A stretch of 64,000 nt of DNA from Limnomonas spitsbergensis (taxonomy: Eukaryota > Chlorophyta > Chlorophyceae > Chlamydomonadales): the NCBI GenBank assembly GCA_037349105.1, contig JAYJMM010000094.1:1798001-1862000 (forward strand). Direction: 5' to 3'. Made by a program: the position numbers and the translations under genes. Each line of letters starts with the position of its first letter. Positions within the stretch are counted from its first letter, which is position 1. A model generated the notes under the pieces. That model was not told the DNA's origin and searched no databases. It worked only from the letters and a program-made list of their open reading frames with translations. Shown here one piece after another: positions 29,001 to 38,200 of the stretch.

Positions 29001-32000
29001 CTTGTGGAATGCAATATTTACAGGGGAGGGCAGGGATACAAGGATATGAGGTTGCGGTAGCTATCGGCAGATTGTAGGCTTGCCTGAAGTGTGAGCCATA
29101 AAACAGTTACAGGTGTGGCCAAGGTTAAAACGATGTGAGATTGTGTAGGGTAGGTTTTGGGGTAACCCAAACCCTTTTCCCAGGAACCGTCACGGGAGGG
29201 GGCAGAGGGAGGGGGGGGGGGGCGAGATTTGTAAGCAAGGCGATCATCTTCATGTTGATGTTGATCTGGTACCCGAGCCCCCAAACCCTAAAACGGCCCA
29301 TGCCTAGCCCACCCCCTCGCGAGGAGGGAGCCAGTCCCTCTAGAGCGGGTCCTTAATCCTAGCATCAACCCTGAAGTCACGACCTGGTCCTTCACGACCT
29401 GGTCCTAGCCCACCTCCTGTCAAGGGGTAAGCCAGCCTCACCAAAGCGGGATTTTGACTCAAGCATAAAGCCTTGACTCCAAACTCTACAAGGATCCAGT
29501 CCTAGCCCAATTCCTCACAAGGAATAATCCAGCCTCATCAAAACGGGATTTTGCTTCAAGCATAAAGCCTGAACACCAAACTCTACAAGGATCCAGGCCT
29601 AGCCCAATTCCTCACAAGGAATAATCCAGCCTCATCAAAACGGGATTTTGCTTCAAGCATAAAGCCTGAACACCAAACTCTACAAGGATCCAGGCCTAGC
29701 CCGATTCCTCACAAGGAATAATCCAGCCTCATCAAAACGGGATTTTGCTTCAAGCATAAAGCCTGAACACCAAACTCTACAAGGATCCAGGCCTAGCCCG
29801 ATTCCTCACGAGGAATAATCCAGCCTCATCAAAACGGGATTTTGCTTCAAGCATAAAGCCTGAACACCAAACTCTACAAGGATCCAGGCCTAGCCCAATT
29901 CCTCACAAGGAATAATCCAGCCTCGTCACAACGGGATTTTGCTTCAAGCATAAAGCCTGAACACCAAACTCTACAAGGATCCAGGTGTAGCCCAATTCCT
30001 CACAAGGAATAATCCAGCCTCATCAAAACGGGATTTTGCTTCAAGCATAAAGCCTGAACACCAAACTCTACAAGGATCCAGGCCTAGCCCAATTCCTCAC
30101 AAGGAATAATCCAGCCTCATCAAAACGGGATTTTGCTTCAAGCATAAAGCCTGAACACCAAACTCTACAAGGATCCAGGCCTAGCCCAATTCCTCACAAG
30201 GAATAATCCAGCCTCGTCACAACGGGATTTTGCTTCAAGCATAAAGCCTGAACACCAAACTCTACAAGGATCCAGGCCTAGCCCAATTCCTCACAAGGAA
30301 TAATCCAGCCTCGTCACAACGGGATTTTGCTTCAAGCATAAAGCCTGAACACCAAACTCTACAAGGATCCAGGCCTAGCCCAATTCCTCACAAGGAATAA
30401 TCCAGCCTCATCAAAACGGGATTTTGCTTCAAGCATAAAGCCTGAACACCAAACTCTACAAGGATCAAGGCCTAGCCCGATTCCTCACAAGGAATAATCC
30501 AGCCTCGTCACAACGGGATTTTGCTTCAAGCATAAAGCCTGAACACCAAACTCTACAAGGATCCAGGCCTAGCCCAATTCCTCACAAGGAATAATCCAGC
30601 CTCGTCACAACGGGATTTTGCTTCAAGCATAAAGCCTGAACACCAAACTCTACAAGGATCCAGGCCTAGCCCAATTCCTCACAAGGAATAATCCAGCCTC
30701 GTCAAAACGGGATTTTGCTTCAAGCATAAAGCCTGAACACCAAACTCTACAAGGATCAAGGCCTAGCCCGATTCCTCACAAGGAATAATCCAGCCTCGTC
30801 ACAACGGGATTTTGCTTCAAGCATAAAGCCTGAACACCAAACTCTACAAGGATCCAGGCCTAGCCCAATTCCTCACAAGGAATAATCCAGCCTCGTCAAA
30901 ACGGGATTTTGCTTCAAGCATAAAGCCTGATCACCAAACTCTACAAGGATCCAGGCCTAGCCCAATTCCTCACAAGGAATAATCCAGCCTCGTCAAAGCA
31001 GGTTTTCAATTCAAGCATATCTCCTTACCTCCGTACGCAACAAGGGTCCAGGTGTAGCCCACCTCCTCACAGGCCTTCGGCTTCATACGCACATATGTCT
31101 AATGTAGGTCTAAGCCCTAGCTTCTAAACACTTTTACCCTACAAGAATCCAGGTCTGTCCCACCTCCTCACAGGCCTTCCGCTTCATGCGCACATATGTC
31201 TGACTGTCCCTCCTCTCGCCCACGATGACAACAGCCAAGCCTGGAACCTGCAGGGGGGGGGGGGCAGGAGATGGTCAGGAGCGATTCGTGATGTGTGATG
31301 CATCATTGATCACACATCACACTGTGCCATGCAAGAAGAGTGACGACAGCCAGGCCCAGCACCTGTGTGTGTGGGGGGGGGGGGAGGAGATGGACAGGAG
31401 CGATTGCATGATGTATGATGCGTCCATTTATCACACATCATGCTGTGTCATGCAAGCAGAGTGACGACTGACCTCAACCTGAACAGGACCCGCCACCCTG
31501 CATCTTGCCTCACGCCTTGCTCGGACCAGCCCTCGCACCTGCCTGACCATGCTAACATACAGCTGTCTAGGTTGGCAAAGTCCGTAATTTCGTAATTACG
31601 TATATACGATTACGGTTCGTATATACGTAATTATTTGGGTGCCATAAACGGTATGTGCATATTTTTCGTATATACGGATTTTTGCGAAATTACGTTTTTT
31701 CCGACCGCGAACGGAAGAAACATTATAACGGAAGCCGTGAAGGGTTAAGGGTTTGGGTCAGGGCTGCTAATGTCCTATTATGTCCTTTCCTTTGCAGTGG
31801 TACGCTTAGGCACCGTGTGAAATATCAAATATGTCAGACGACAATATAGAAGTGATGGCCCAGGGTCCTGAGATCGAAAAACAAACTATTATATCCGATA
31901 AGTACCTTCCCGCTTCCGAGTCAGCGACCCACGCGGACGCGTTCAGGGACGCTGTGCTGGTCCTAGCTGGAAGGCAGACTACAACACGCCTTTTATTTTA

Positions 32001-33777
32001 TGAATTCAAGGATCAATACTTCATAGGGAGCTGCCAGGCCTATTGGTATCTTAATTTTGAAGCTAGACATTGACTTGGAGGCCAGATTTACAACCCCTGA
32101 GGGAAAAAGATGGAAATTACGGCTACGATTTACGTATATACGGAATATACCATATATACGTATATTCTCGCTAAAAATATACGGTATATGCCAACCCTAC
32201 AGCTGTCATGTCTACCATCCAGCTCTGTTACCCTGATTTCCTGGATACATCATTCGGTTTTCAGCGTTCCCCTGTTCTTCTTGCTAGGGGTGAGATCACC
32301 CATGGTCCTAGAATGAGTCATCGTCTTGATCGTTGTGACACGCAGACTACTGGCACCCCAATCAGTGTTTAGTACAGGCCGCCTTTGGCAGTACAGGCCA
32401 CCTTCGGCAGTACAGGCCACCTTTGGCAGTACAGGCCACCTTTGGCAGTACAGGCCACCTTTGGCAGTACAGGCCACCTTTGGCAGGCCAACAAGGTGTG
32501 TTGCCACTGGGAGGCCATCAATGGGCCGAAAAGGACCAAACCTTGACCGGCCTATGGCTAGAGGACAAGGCAGCACGGCTTTGTACGCCAGGCCCTCCCA
32601 ATCACAGGCCATGTGGAGCTGATTTGTAGCTGGATTTTTCTGTAACAAAAAGAGACCTCAACCCAAGTAGGATACGCCGCCCTGCCTCAGGCTGCCTTGC
32701 CCTACTAAGTGTACAAAGTCCAGCCTCCGGCTTCAGGCTGGACCCACCAGGGGTCCAGCCTCCAACCTTCAGCCCCGGGCCTCGGGTCGGATCGCCCCAC
32801 CAGGTGCCCCGCTGCATTATTCCATGCATTGCAGGGAAACTCTCCGGCAGTGTCGCCGCCATGCTGACTACCACCAGCAGAAGCCCTGCCAGAACCGCGG
32901 CAGCAAAATTGGCGGACTGCTTAGCCCCATCAGCATTCATGCCTACCGCTGCATTGCCAATTATACAGCCTCATCCTAATTTACAGCTGCATTGCCAATT
33001 ATACAGCCTCATCCTGATTTTACAGCTGCATTGCCAATTATACAGCCTCATTCTCATTATACAGCCTCATTCCCTACTGAAGAAGTTTGGCCCCGTGCTG
33101 GCTGTATCCAACAGCAGCAGCTTCAGGAGCATTGATCTCACTTGCTACCTAAATTTGCATGGTCTTACTTGAGATCCTGTGCTTCAGTGGCTATACTACC
33201 AACAGCGGAATTTCCAGCTGCCCATGCCAGTTGTGGCCGCCGCCGCCGCCGCCGCCGCCGCCGCAGCGGCCAGGCAAGGCCAGCACATAACGCCCTGATC
33301 CCCTCATGATCATGCCCTCTCCCTTTTACCTCCCTGATTCTGCTTGATTGCCTGTTATTGGGTGCCTCTGCCAGAGCATCCATGCCAGCAGCAACTGCGG
33401 CAGTAGCAGCCACGGCATGGCTGCCCTGCCCCAAGAGCTTTCACTTGTTAGCTTTCAGCAGCTGCAGTAACAACGCTGATCATCCATTGCTATTGCTTGA
33501 CAGCCTGCACTTGGGTGGCCATCAGCAGCAGCTACATCAGCAACACTTCCATGTCTGGGGTATCGCTGCCTTCCCAGCCCATGCCAGCAGCCCATGGCAT
33601 CCCCCTCCGCCTTACCCGACCGTGATCTCGCTTAAGAGCTTGCACTTGTGTGGCCAGCTCCACGCGGATCCTCGCGGCAACAGCCTTCCCGTCGATCACG
33701 TTGCCGTTCATCAATGGCGCCTCGGCATCAGGAGTCGGCACTGGAGCCACCGATGGGGTGCTGATGGTGGTGCTCAT
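23078..33777 (-). CDS. folD: FolD-type bifunctional methylenetetrahydrofolate dehydrogenase / methenyltetrahydrofolate cyclohydrolase
   Basis: Interconverts 5,10-methylene-, 5,10-methenyl- and 10-formyl-tetrahydrofolate using NAD(P). Nine exons, phase-consistent throughout, in coding order: 33616-33777, 31164-31247, 28266-28385, 27838-27939, 26968-27071, 26524-26605, 25538-25689, 24347-24411, 23078-23220 (stop TAA at 23078-23080). The product is 337 residues, near the family's usual length plus a 25-residue N-terminal tail. Family motifs: [14 protein letters not shown], containing the Tyr and Lys of the active site; [41 protein letters not shown]; the dinucleotide loop [25 protein letters not shown]; and [10 protein letters not shown]. 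No clear organelle transit peptide is seen, so a cytosolic place is likely but not certain. Introns total about 9.7 kb and are full of duplicated junctions. Confidence 0.95.
23400..23455 (-). repeat. Degenerate copy of the FolD exon 9 acceptor region
   Basis: The minus strand reads TCCACCTAG followed by GCTATGCTGAT, paralleling the true CCACCCAG acceptor and GCTATGCTGATGCGC of exon 9 at 23175-23225. It lies in intron 8. Confidence 0.6.
23855..23960. repeat. Short tandem repeat TTCAGGG-like
   Basis: About eight copies of GTTCAGGGTTCAG-like units inside FolD intron 8. Confidence 0.75.
24068..24335 (-). repeat. Tandem degenerate copies of the FolD exon 8 donor junction
   Basis: Three or four copies of a unit with TGTGATGGCAGCAGCATG and CACCCGGTATG on the plus strand. 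On the minus strand these mirror exon 8's end (GCTGGCGCCATCACACC, then CCG|GTAGGC at 24347). The copies lie on the intron side of the true donor. Confidence 0.65.
25307..25357. other. Perfect 24-bp inverted repeat with 3-nt loop
   Basis: Left arm 25307-25330 begins AGGCAGGTCTGTGATTTTAT; the right arm 25334-25357 is its exact complement; the loop is ATG. It sits in FolD intron 7 and can form a 24-bp hairpin in DNA or RNA. Confidence 0.9.
25492..25538 (-). repeat. 18-bp repeats of the FolD exon 7 donor
   Basis: On the minus strand GATTCAGGTAGATCTATG occurs as three adjoining near-copies. The first is the real exon 7 end and donor (AG|GTAGAT at 25538), followed by AGGCAGAT and AGGTGGAT variants. 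Confidence 0.8.
25780..25860 (-). repeat. Copy of the FolD exon 7 acceptor and start
   Basis: The plus strand reads GATATCGGCCATGTCCTGCA and GAGCCGGTGTG here and again at the true junction (about 25676-25735). The copy lies upstream in coding direction, within intron 6. Confidence 0.75.
26270..26428 (-). repeat. Copies of the FolD exon 6 end and donor
   Basis: At 26376-26425 the minus strand reads GACGCCACTGTCATCATCTG and GGTACCAAAGTGACTT, paralleling the real exon 6 end (GACGCCACTGTCACTATCTG, ACCAAG|GTAAAT at 26524). An in-frame stop now interrupts it. A shorter remnant lies at 26273-26300. Confidence 0.75.
27170..27525 (-). repeat. Tandem copies of the FolD exon 5 acceptor and start
   Basis: Four to five copies in which CTTCAGGGCCATGAGCCGCT-like sequence (minus strand) repeats the true acceptor and exon 5 start at 27071. 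Several copies also share GGGACCGGGTACGATAGACA (plus strand) and CAGCGGTGTGCATGGCAC. Confidence 0.85.
28008..28100 (-). pseudogene. Decayed duplicate of FolD exon 4
   Basis: The minus strand carries an acceptor-like CCTCAG, then CCTAAGCATATTGACATGCA and more. Translation [21 protein letters not shown] mirrors [21 protein letters not shown] of true exon 4 (27838-27939). It lies in intron 3, 69 bp upstream of the real exon, and contains an internal 24-bp direct repeat. It probably does not work, because key residues differ. Confidence 0.75.
28138..28265 (-). repeat. Telomere-like repeats grown from the FolD exon 3 donor
   Basis: Minus strand GGTGAGGGTTTAGGGT-like units repeat about five times directly after the true donor (CCG|GTGAGGGTTCAGGG at 28266). 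Each unit keeps a GGTGAG donor-like core. Confidence 0.7.
28590..28645 (-). repeat. Degenerate copy of part of FolD exon 3
   Basis: On the minus strand GTCTGGGACATTGCCACCCA can be translated [12 protein letters not shown], resembling [12 protein letters not shown] of exon 3 (28266-28385). Confidence 0.5.
29385..31012 (-). repeat. 97-bp minisatellite in FolD intron 2, ~16-17 copies
   Basis: The unit is exactly 97 bp between neighbouring copies checked (29589 to 29686). Copies are very similar, and two haplotypes (CTCATCAAAACGGG and CTCGTCACAACGGG) are interspersed. On the minus strand each unit contains CTTGTGAGGAATTGGGC and CCTGGATCCTTGTAG, which parallels the exon 2 end and donor (GCCTGTGAGGAG|GTGGGAC, CCTGGATTCTTGTAG at about 31140-31175). 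The array thus appears to be an amplified splice-donor junction. Confidence 0.92.
31030..31092 (-). repeat. Close copy of the FolD exon 2 donor region
   Basis: Plus strand CCCACCTCCTCACAGGCCTT and CATACGCACATATGTCT repeat the genuine exon 2 3' part at 31160-31204. This copy is intermediate between the true junction and the 97-bp array. Confidence 0.85.
31320..31460 (-). repeat. Copies of the FolD exon 2 acceptor and start
   Basis: A ~120-bp unit occurs twice (about 31235-31330 and 31355-31455). Plus-strand GTGACGACAGCCAGGCCCAG resembles GATGACAACAGCCAAGCCTG of exon 2, and GGAGCGATT and ATCACACATCA are shared between units. Confidence 0.7.
31568..32199 (+). mobile_element. hAT-type element, 632 bp, in FolD intron 1
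   Basis: Termini TAGGTTGGCAAA and TGCCAACCCTA are inverted repeats of the TAGGGTTGGCA type. The 8-bp target duplication CAGCTGTC flanks it (31560-31567 and 32200-32207). Eight-base targets and such ends define hAT. Subterminal ACGTATATACG repeats occur at both ends. A small frame at 31831-32073 (81 codons, [17 protein letters not shown]) may be a transposase remnant; no dimerisation or catalytic domain is seen. A related 5' end lies at 54752. Confidence 0.85.
32376..32490. repeat. 19-bp tandem repeat, ~6 copies
   Basis: Unit GGCAGTACAGGCCACCTTT, nearly identical copies, in FolD intron 1. Confidence 0.9.
32500..32650 (+). repeat. Dispersed ~150-bp SINE-like repeat, copy A
   Basis: Contains GGACCAAACCTTGACCGGCC followed by CTATGGC and CAGG...CTGATTTGTAGCTG. 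Related sequence lies at 47945-48100 (same strand) and 46265-46405 and 54280-54410 (opposite strand). No pol III box was established. Confidence 0.5.
32955..33075. repeat. Tandem repeat, ~37-bp unit, three to four copies
   Basis: Unit contains CAGCTGCATTGCCAATTATA and CAGCCTCATCCT. It lies in FolD intron 1. Confidence 0.85.
33236..33268. repeat. (CCG)n microsatellite
   Basis: About nine GCC triplets in FolD intron 1, adjacent to a degenerate exon 1 copy. Confidence 0.85.
33425..33545 (-). repeat. Degenerate copies of the FolD exon 1 end
   Basis: At about 33498-33525 the minus strand reads ATGGCCACCCAAGTGCAGGC, paralleling CTGGCCACACAAGTGCAAGC of exon 1 (about 33630-33655). A weaker copy lies near 33430-33455. 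Both are on the intron side of the donor at 33616. Confidence 0.7.
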
Positions 33778-34600
33778 GGTGAAGAGGGAGGCAATCGATG
33801 CCAAGGGCTCGCAATGGAGGTCAGTGGTGAGATCGTGGGATGGTCTGGCGGGGATCGATTGGGGCTGTTGTTGTACCGCTTAGGGGACGCCGTACTCAGG
33901 CTTGATTTCACGATGACGTTTTTGCCCACCTAGAAGAGGCAGGCGGGATCAATTATATTTCTCTGCGCGCAACGCAAGTTGCATTTAACGTAGATCAGAG
34001 GCGTCGACCTGTCGACGCTCACACGCTGTCGCGGGACAACAGGAATGCAGGATCGCCAGATCCGTTAGTCACATTCACACTTGTGTGCCCTCGTGTTGAG
34101 CAAGTCCATGATGCATTGCAATCTGGACCTGCCCCGGGCCCCAGCATGTCCTTCCTTCCTTTCTTTCAAATATTGAAGCCCTCCTCTGAGCTAAACGCTC
34201 CTCTGAGCTTAAGTGTGCTCTGGAAGGCTATCTCATTGCCCATGTACCAGTCTGTCATCCGTGCGTCAGAGTGTAGTTGTGCCTAGCACACTTTTAATAA
34301 ACGGCCCTGCGTGCCCGACCACCAGAGTACCTTGGTGGCCTGGCTTGGCCGTTTGAAACATAATTTGCTTTGCTTGTCGAGACACATCAGATGGTGGATG
34401 TGATGATGAGGACAGCAAAAGCTGGATAACTCGTGAAGACGGTTCCTGATTTGAGGTCCCTCACTCGCTTTTCAAGGTGCACCAGGTGCAGTGAACTGCT
34501 GGGTGCACTGAACCACTGAAGAATCTGGAGCGGGGGGGAGATGTCTCCAAACTGCACCAAGCAGGGACTGAACGCCACCCATCATTGAGGTGTTGGCCGT
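33778..34600. other. FolD 5' flank, no further gene recognised
   Basis: Should contain the FolD promoter and 5' UTR. No clear TATA box at a typical distance was identified, and no coding exon is supported. Confidence 0.4.
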
Positions 34601-34627
34601 AGTGTACATAGACTAACAGTAGGCACA

Positions 34628-34905
34628 GCTGGGTATGACCGGCTGCAGCAGTATGACTAACATCAGGGTATGACAGATGACTAACAGCTGGGTATGACCG
34701 GCTGCAGCAGTATGACTAACATCAGGGTATGACAGATGACTAACAGCTGGGTATGACCGGCTGCAGCAGTATGACTAACATCAGGGTATGACAGATGACT
34801 AACAGCTGGGTATGACCGGCTGCAGCAGTATGACTAACATCAGGGTATGACAGATGACTAACAGCTGGGTATGACCGGCTGCAGCAGTATGACTAACAGA
34901 AGGCA
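34628..34905. repeat. ~60-bp tandem repeat, five copies
   Basis: The unit contains GGGTATGACCGGCTGCAGCA, GTATGACTAACATCAGGGTA and CAGATGACTAACAGCTG. Copies are almost identical. Each holds two TGACTAAC motifs followed by CAG. Confidence 0.9.
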
Positions 34906-35310
34906 CAGCCGGGCATGACCGGCTGGTGGGACCCCAGGAATCGGGCCACCAAACACAAGTCTACCGAGCATGCTTCAGCTGATAGCCGGAGCCGTTCAGG
35001 AGCACGCCAGGAGCCACCCCCAGCAAGAGCCAAGAGGGTGTGGGCTCATGTGCGCACGCAACTCATGGCTGCGGCTCTGCATGGTCAGCACGACCGACAC
35101 TAGAGGACGGCGCAGCGGTCAGCAGCGTGCGACACGCGAGAGCGTGAGTCAGGCTGCTGCCAACAATGCTGGACAAGGGGAGGTTATGCGCATGTGGAGG
35201 ATGGGCTGCATGCTTTCTTCCAATGCCCTACCGAATTTCAAGTTGAAGCTACAGAAGAGGGGGCAGCAGGCATCCCGGACACACCCACAGACTTACACGC
35301 ATAACCTTTA

Positions 35311-35372
35311 GTTAGGCGCCCGCGTGGCCGAGCCTTTTTGAGCGGGGCCCAGATGTGTAACATCATTGACTT
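35311..35372 (+). repeat. Dispersed ~60-bp motif, copy 4
   Basis: GTTAGGCGCCCGCGTGGCCG, then GAGCGGGGCCCAGATGTGTA and CATCATTGAC. Confidence 0.68.
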
Positions 35373-35525
35373 ACACGCATTGTACCGGGTCAGGCATGGT
35401 TGGGATGACCCAGCTTCTGTAGAAGATGTCGTCGATATTGTGTGGGCTATACTCTAGACACGCAGGGGAGTCCTCCTTTTGTTTCCTGCCCCCTTGTGTT
35501 TGTTTCGTTCTTTCCTCTCAACCCT

Positions 35526-35592
35526 GAAGTTAGGCGTCCACGCGGCCGATTTTTTTTGAGCAGGGCCCAGAGGTGAAACGACATTGATTAAA
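35526..35592 (+). repeat. Dispersed ~60-bp motif, copy 5
   Basis: GTTAGGCGTCCACGCGGCCG, then GAGCAGGGCCCAGAGGTGAA and CGACATTGATT. The upstream pyrimidine stretch TTCTTTCCTCTCAACCCT is shared with copy 7. Confidence 0.68.
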
Positions 35593-35667
35593 TACCAAGT
35601 GTATATCTGAAGTGATTTCGCTTTCCTCTTATGCCTTCTCCCTTGACTTTTCAAGCTGACTGCATGT

Positions 35668-35735
35668 TTGCCGATATGGCCGAGCTTTATTTAAGCAAGG
35701 CCTAGAGGTGTCCCGGTAGCGTCATTAACTAGTGT
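35668..35735 (+). repeat. Dispersed ~60-bp motif, copy 6
   Basis: GCCGATATGGCCGAGCTTTA, then AAGCAAGGCCTAGAGGTGTC and AGCGTCATTAAC. Confidence 0.62.
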
Positions 35736-36803
35736 TTCTTTTAGCGGGCATCAAACCACCCTTCGGCTGGCCGCAGGGTGACCTCCTCTGGGCTGCGGAG
35801 GAAAGCTTTGATCATCCAGATGGATCTGGATCAAGCAGCAAGATTGGCTCACCTTGCTGCACCAGGCCCCCACAGCCGTGAAGACGCCCAGTTGCAGATG
35901 AAGAGCTGTCACATTGTCACTGTCTATCTTCTCCTCTCTTCCTCAGTTTCATCAAAGCTGTCTTCATTTGACATTGAGAAGTTATTGCATATAATTTATC
36001 ATGGTGCCGTTGCATTGTTGCCCCATGATGAAGGGATCATTGGCTGAACTGTATTGATACAAGCAATCGGTCACCGCCAAGTGCAACCATAACATGCTTT
36101 TCCCATTACGATGAGGGCGTATGTAATGCATGCGACCTGACGCGGTGATCAATGGGGCAGTTCAGCCTTGTCACTCTCATGCAAGCTGACCGTAGGGCCT
36201 ATTACAAATATTCATCCGACTTTCGTAATTAACAACTAATATGTTTTGCTTGGTGGCACTTTCGTTTCGGGGCACTTCAAAAAAATCCAGGTTTCCTTGA
36301 GGCAATTAATTCATTACATGACAGGTCTCAAACAACATAACAACTATTAATTTTTACTGACCTCCGTGAGTTGTTTTAGACATTTCTGCATGCCATGAAG
36401 TAAGCAGTGATCATTATCCCGGTATCGCAGTGCAAAAAATTACGTCCATACCGCCGACCACTTTTAGACCCCCAGCCGGCATGGGCCGGCCCCAAAAAGA
36501 CCCTTCCAGTCAAACCAGCTACTTTGCTATCCCATGACCCTTCCCTGCGGTACGCTGTCTTGTTATTACCTGTCTTACCCATTTTTGAGCATGGCTAACT
36601 TGCAGACATTTTGACAAAGAGACGACCGCTGTGTTACGATCGGGTAAAACGTTTTTGACCCATTCCCAGGCAAGGCTAACATGCAAACATTTTGACATAC
36701 AGACTGCGGCGTTTCAAAAAGAGGTATCTTTTTATACCACATTCCTCCTTTCTTTTATCCTGCCCCCTTCTGTGTTTCTTTCCATCTTTCCTCCCAACTC
36801 TTT

Positions 36804-36864
36804 AGTTAGACGCCCACGCGGCCAACCTTATATGAGCAAGGCACAGAGGTGTAACGTCATTAAT
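36804..36864 (+). repeat. Dispersed ~60-bp motif, copy 7
   Basis: GTTAGACGCCCACGCGGCCA, then GAGCAAGGCACAGAGGTGTA and ACGTCATTAAT, preceded by TTCTTTCCATCTTTCCTCCC. Confidence 0.66.
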
Positions 36865-38130
36865 CTTGAACCACATGCTACACTTTGTGTGCGAGCAATC
36901 CGACATGCTGATCGTAAAGAACGCCCAACTCGCACCACAGCTCAACAACAACATACTCACGCCGAGCAAAAATAGTCAACACAACAAACATTATTCATCA
37001 CATCTACCGGCTTGAATTCAATAGAAAGCGCGTGTAGATTCAACTGCAAGAAACCCAATGGTGGGAGACGGTGGATACAAAATCATGCACCTAAGAATGG
37101 GCAGATGTAAAAGAAACAAGCAGCATGAGACGTCAGGTAGTAGTGCTGATAATACATTGGCCCATGGATAACATGAAATGTAACCCTTGCGACTAGCCTG
37201 CATGGGCGACCAAGCTGTACAACTGACTGTGGAAATTAAGTGTGGAAAGAAATCCATACATATGGTTGAAACCAACTGCAGCAGCGTCGCTCCAACTCTC
37301 ATTCATGCACCCAATAGACTGTAAAAAATAAAATACCGTAAACAGAACATGGAGGCTGGGGGGCCTACAGTTCTGGCATAAGGAGTAACAGGGTGGCTAG
37401 CTTGCCCAGTAGCTTCACAGTCACAAGGGAGCTGCCAGGCCGGCGCCAATATAGCTGTTCATTATGTCAGCAGCAGCAGCTTGCCGCACAGCGGGATCAT
37501 GGGAGTAGGCGGAATCACTCGTCTCTCCTGACCAATAGGAAGAGTTTATGGGTAATATGGTTGTGCATGGCGAGCCATGCACACAAATCGGAAGAAAGAA
37601 AGGAATGATTCAAATGCGTCGCCTTCTGGCAATGGCATCGGCCGAGTACTCCTACGACCGACATGATGCAGCAAGAGGTCCTGTTATCTGAGCATGGGCC
37701 TCTTGCGCAACAAATGCTGCACGCATCATGCTTGAAGCAAGGGGGACAAATGTGTAGACACACTGGTCAAAATGCCATGTGCTCGCTGTTCAGGGGCCAG
37801 CTGGCGTGCACTTCCATCCATATCTGCCAATGCAGGCATGCACGTCATGGAGCCTTTTTAGCTGTGCGCCAGCAAGCCTTCACACCTATGCTCTGTGTGA
37901 GCTACAGAGCTACGGTACTCAGGCTTAGAACCTTACACGCTGACCATCCTCACCAGCAGCGAGGGAACGAGCTTGTTCAGTTGACCATCCTGCGTACCAA
38001 GCGAAAGTATACCTCCAGAGCCATGCAGGCGGGGTGGCACGTCCTGAAAGTCTCTTACAGTGGGACTTTGCAGTCCCATGGAGCCTCTAATGGACGGCCA
38101 GTCCAAGGCCCAGGCATGCGGCACAAATCC
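36865..38130. other. Unassigned region downstream of the small membrane-protein gene
   Basis: Further minus-strand exons of the gene starting at 38576 may lie here. A candidate small exon after TTTCAG near 38047 was not firm enough to call. No other feature is seen. Confidence 0.35.
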
Positions 38131-38139
38131 TAGTCAGCT

Positions 38140-38200
38140 TTGTTTCACTGCCATGCCTCTGCAGCACCAACTTCTTGTCAGCTTCGTCTCACCGCCATGC
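38140..38200 (-). repeat. Tandem duplicate of the exon 2 donor
   Basis: The minus strand reads GGCATGGCGGTGAGACGAAG (true exon end and donor) and about 46 bp later GGCATGGCAGTGAAACAAAG, both followed by CTGAC. Confidence 0.8.

Noticed and set aside
29385..31012. CRISPR-like array (regular repeats)
   Set aside because: Units are contiguous 97-bp tandem repeats without unique spacers, inside a eukaryotic intron.
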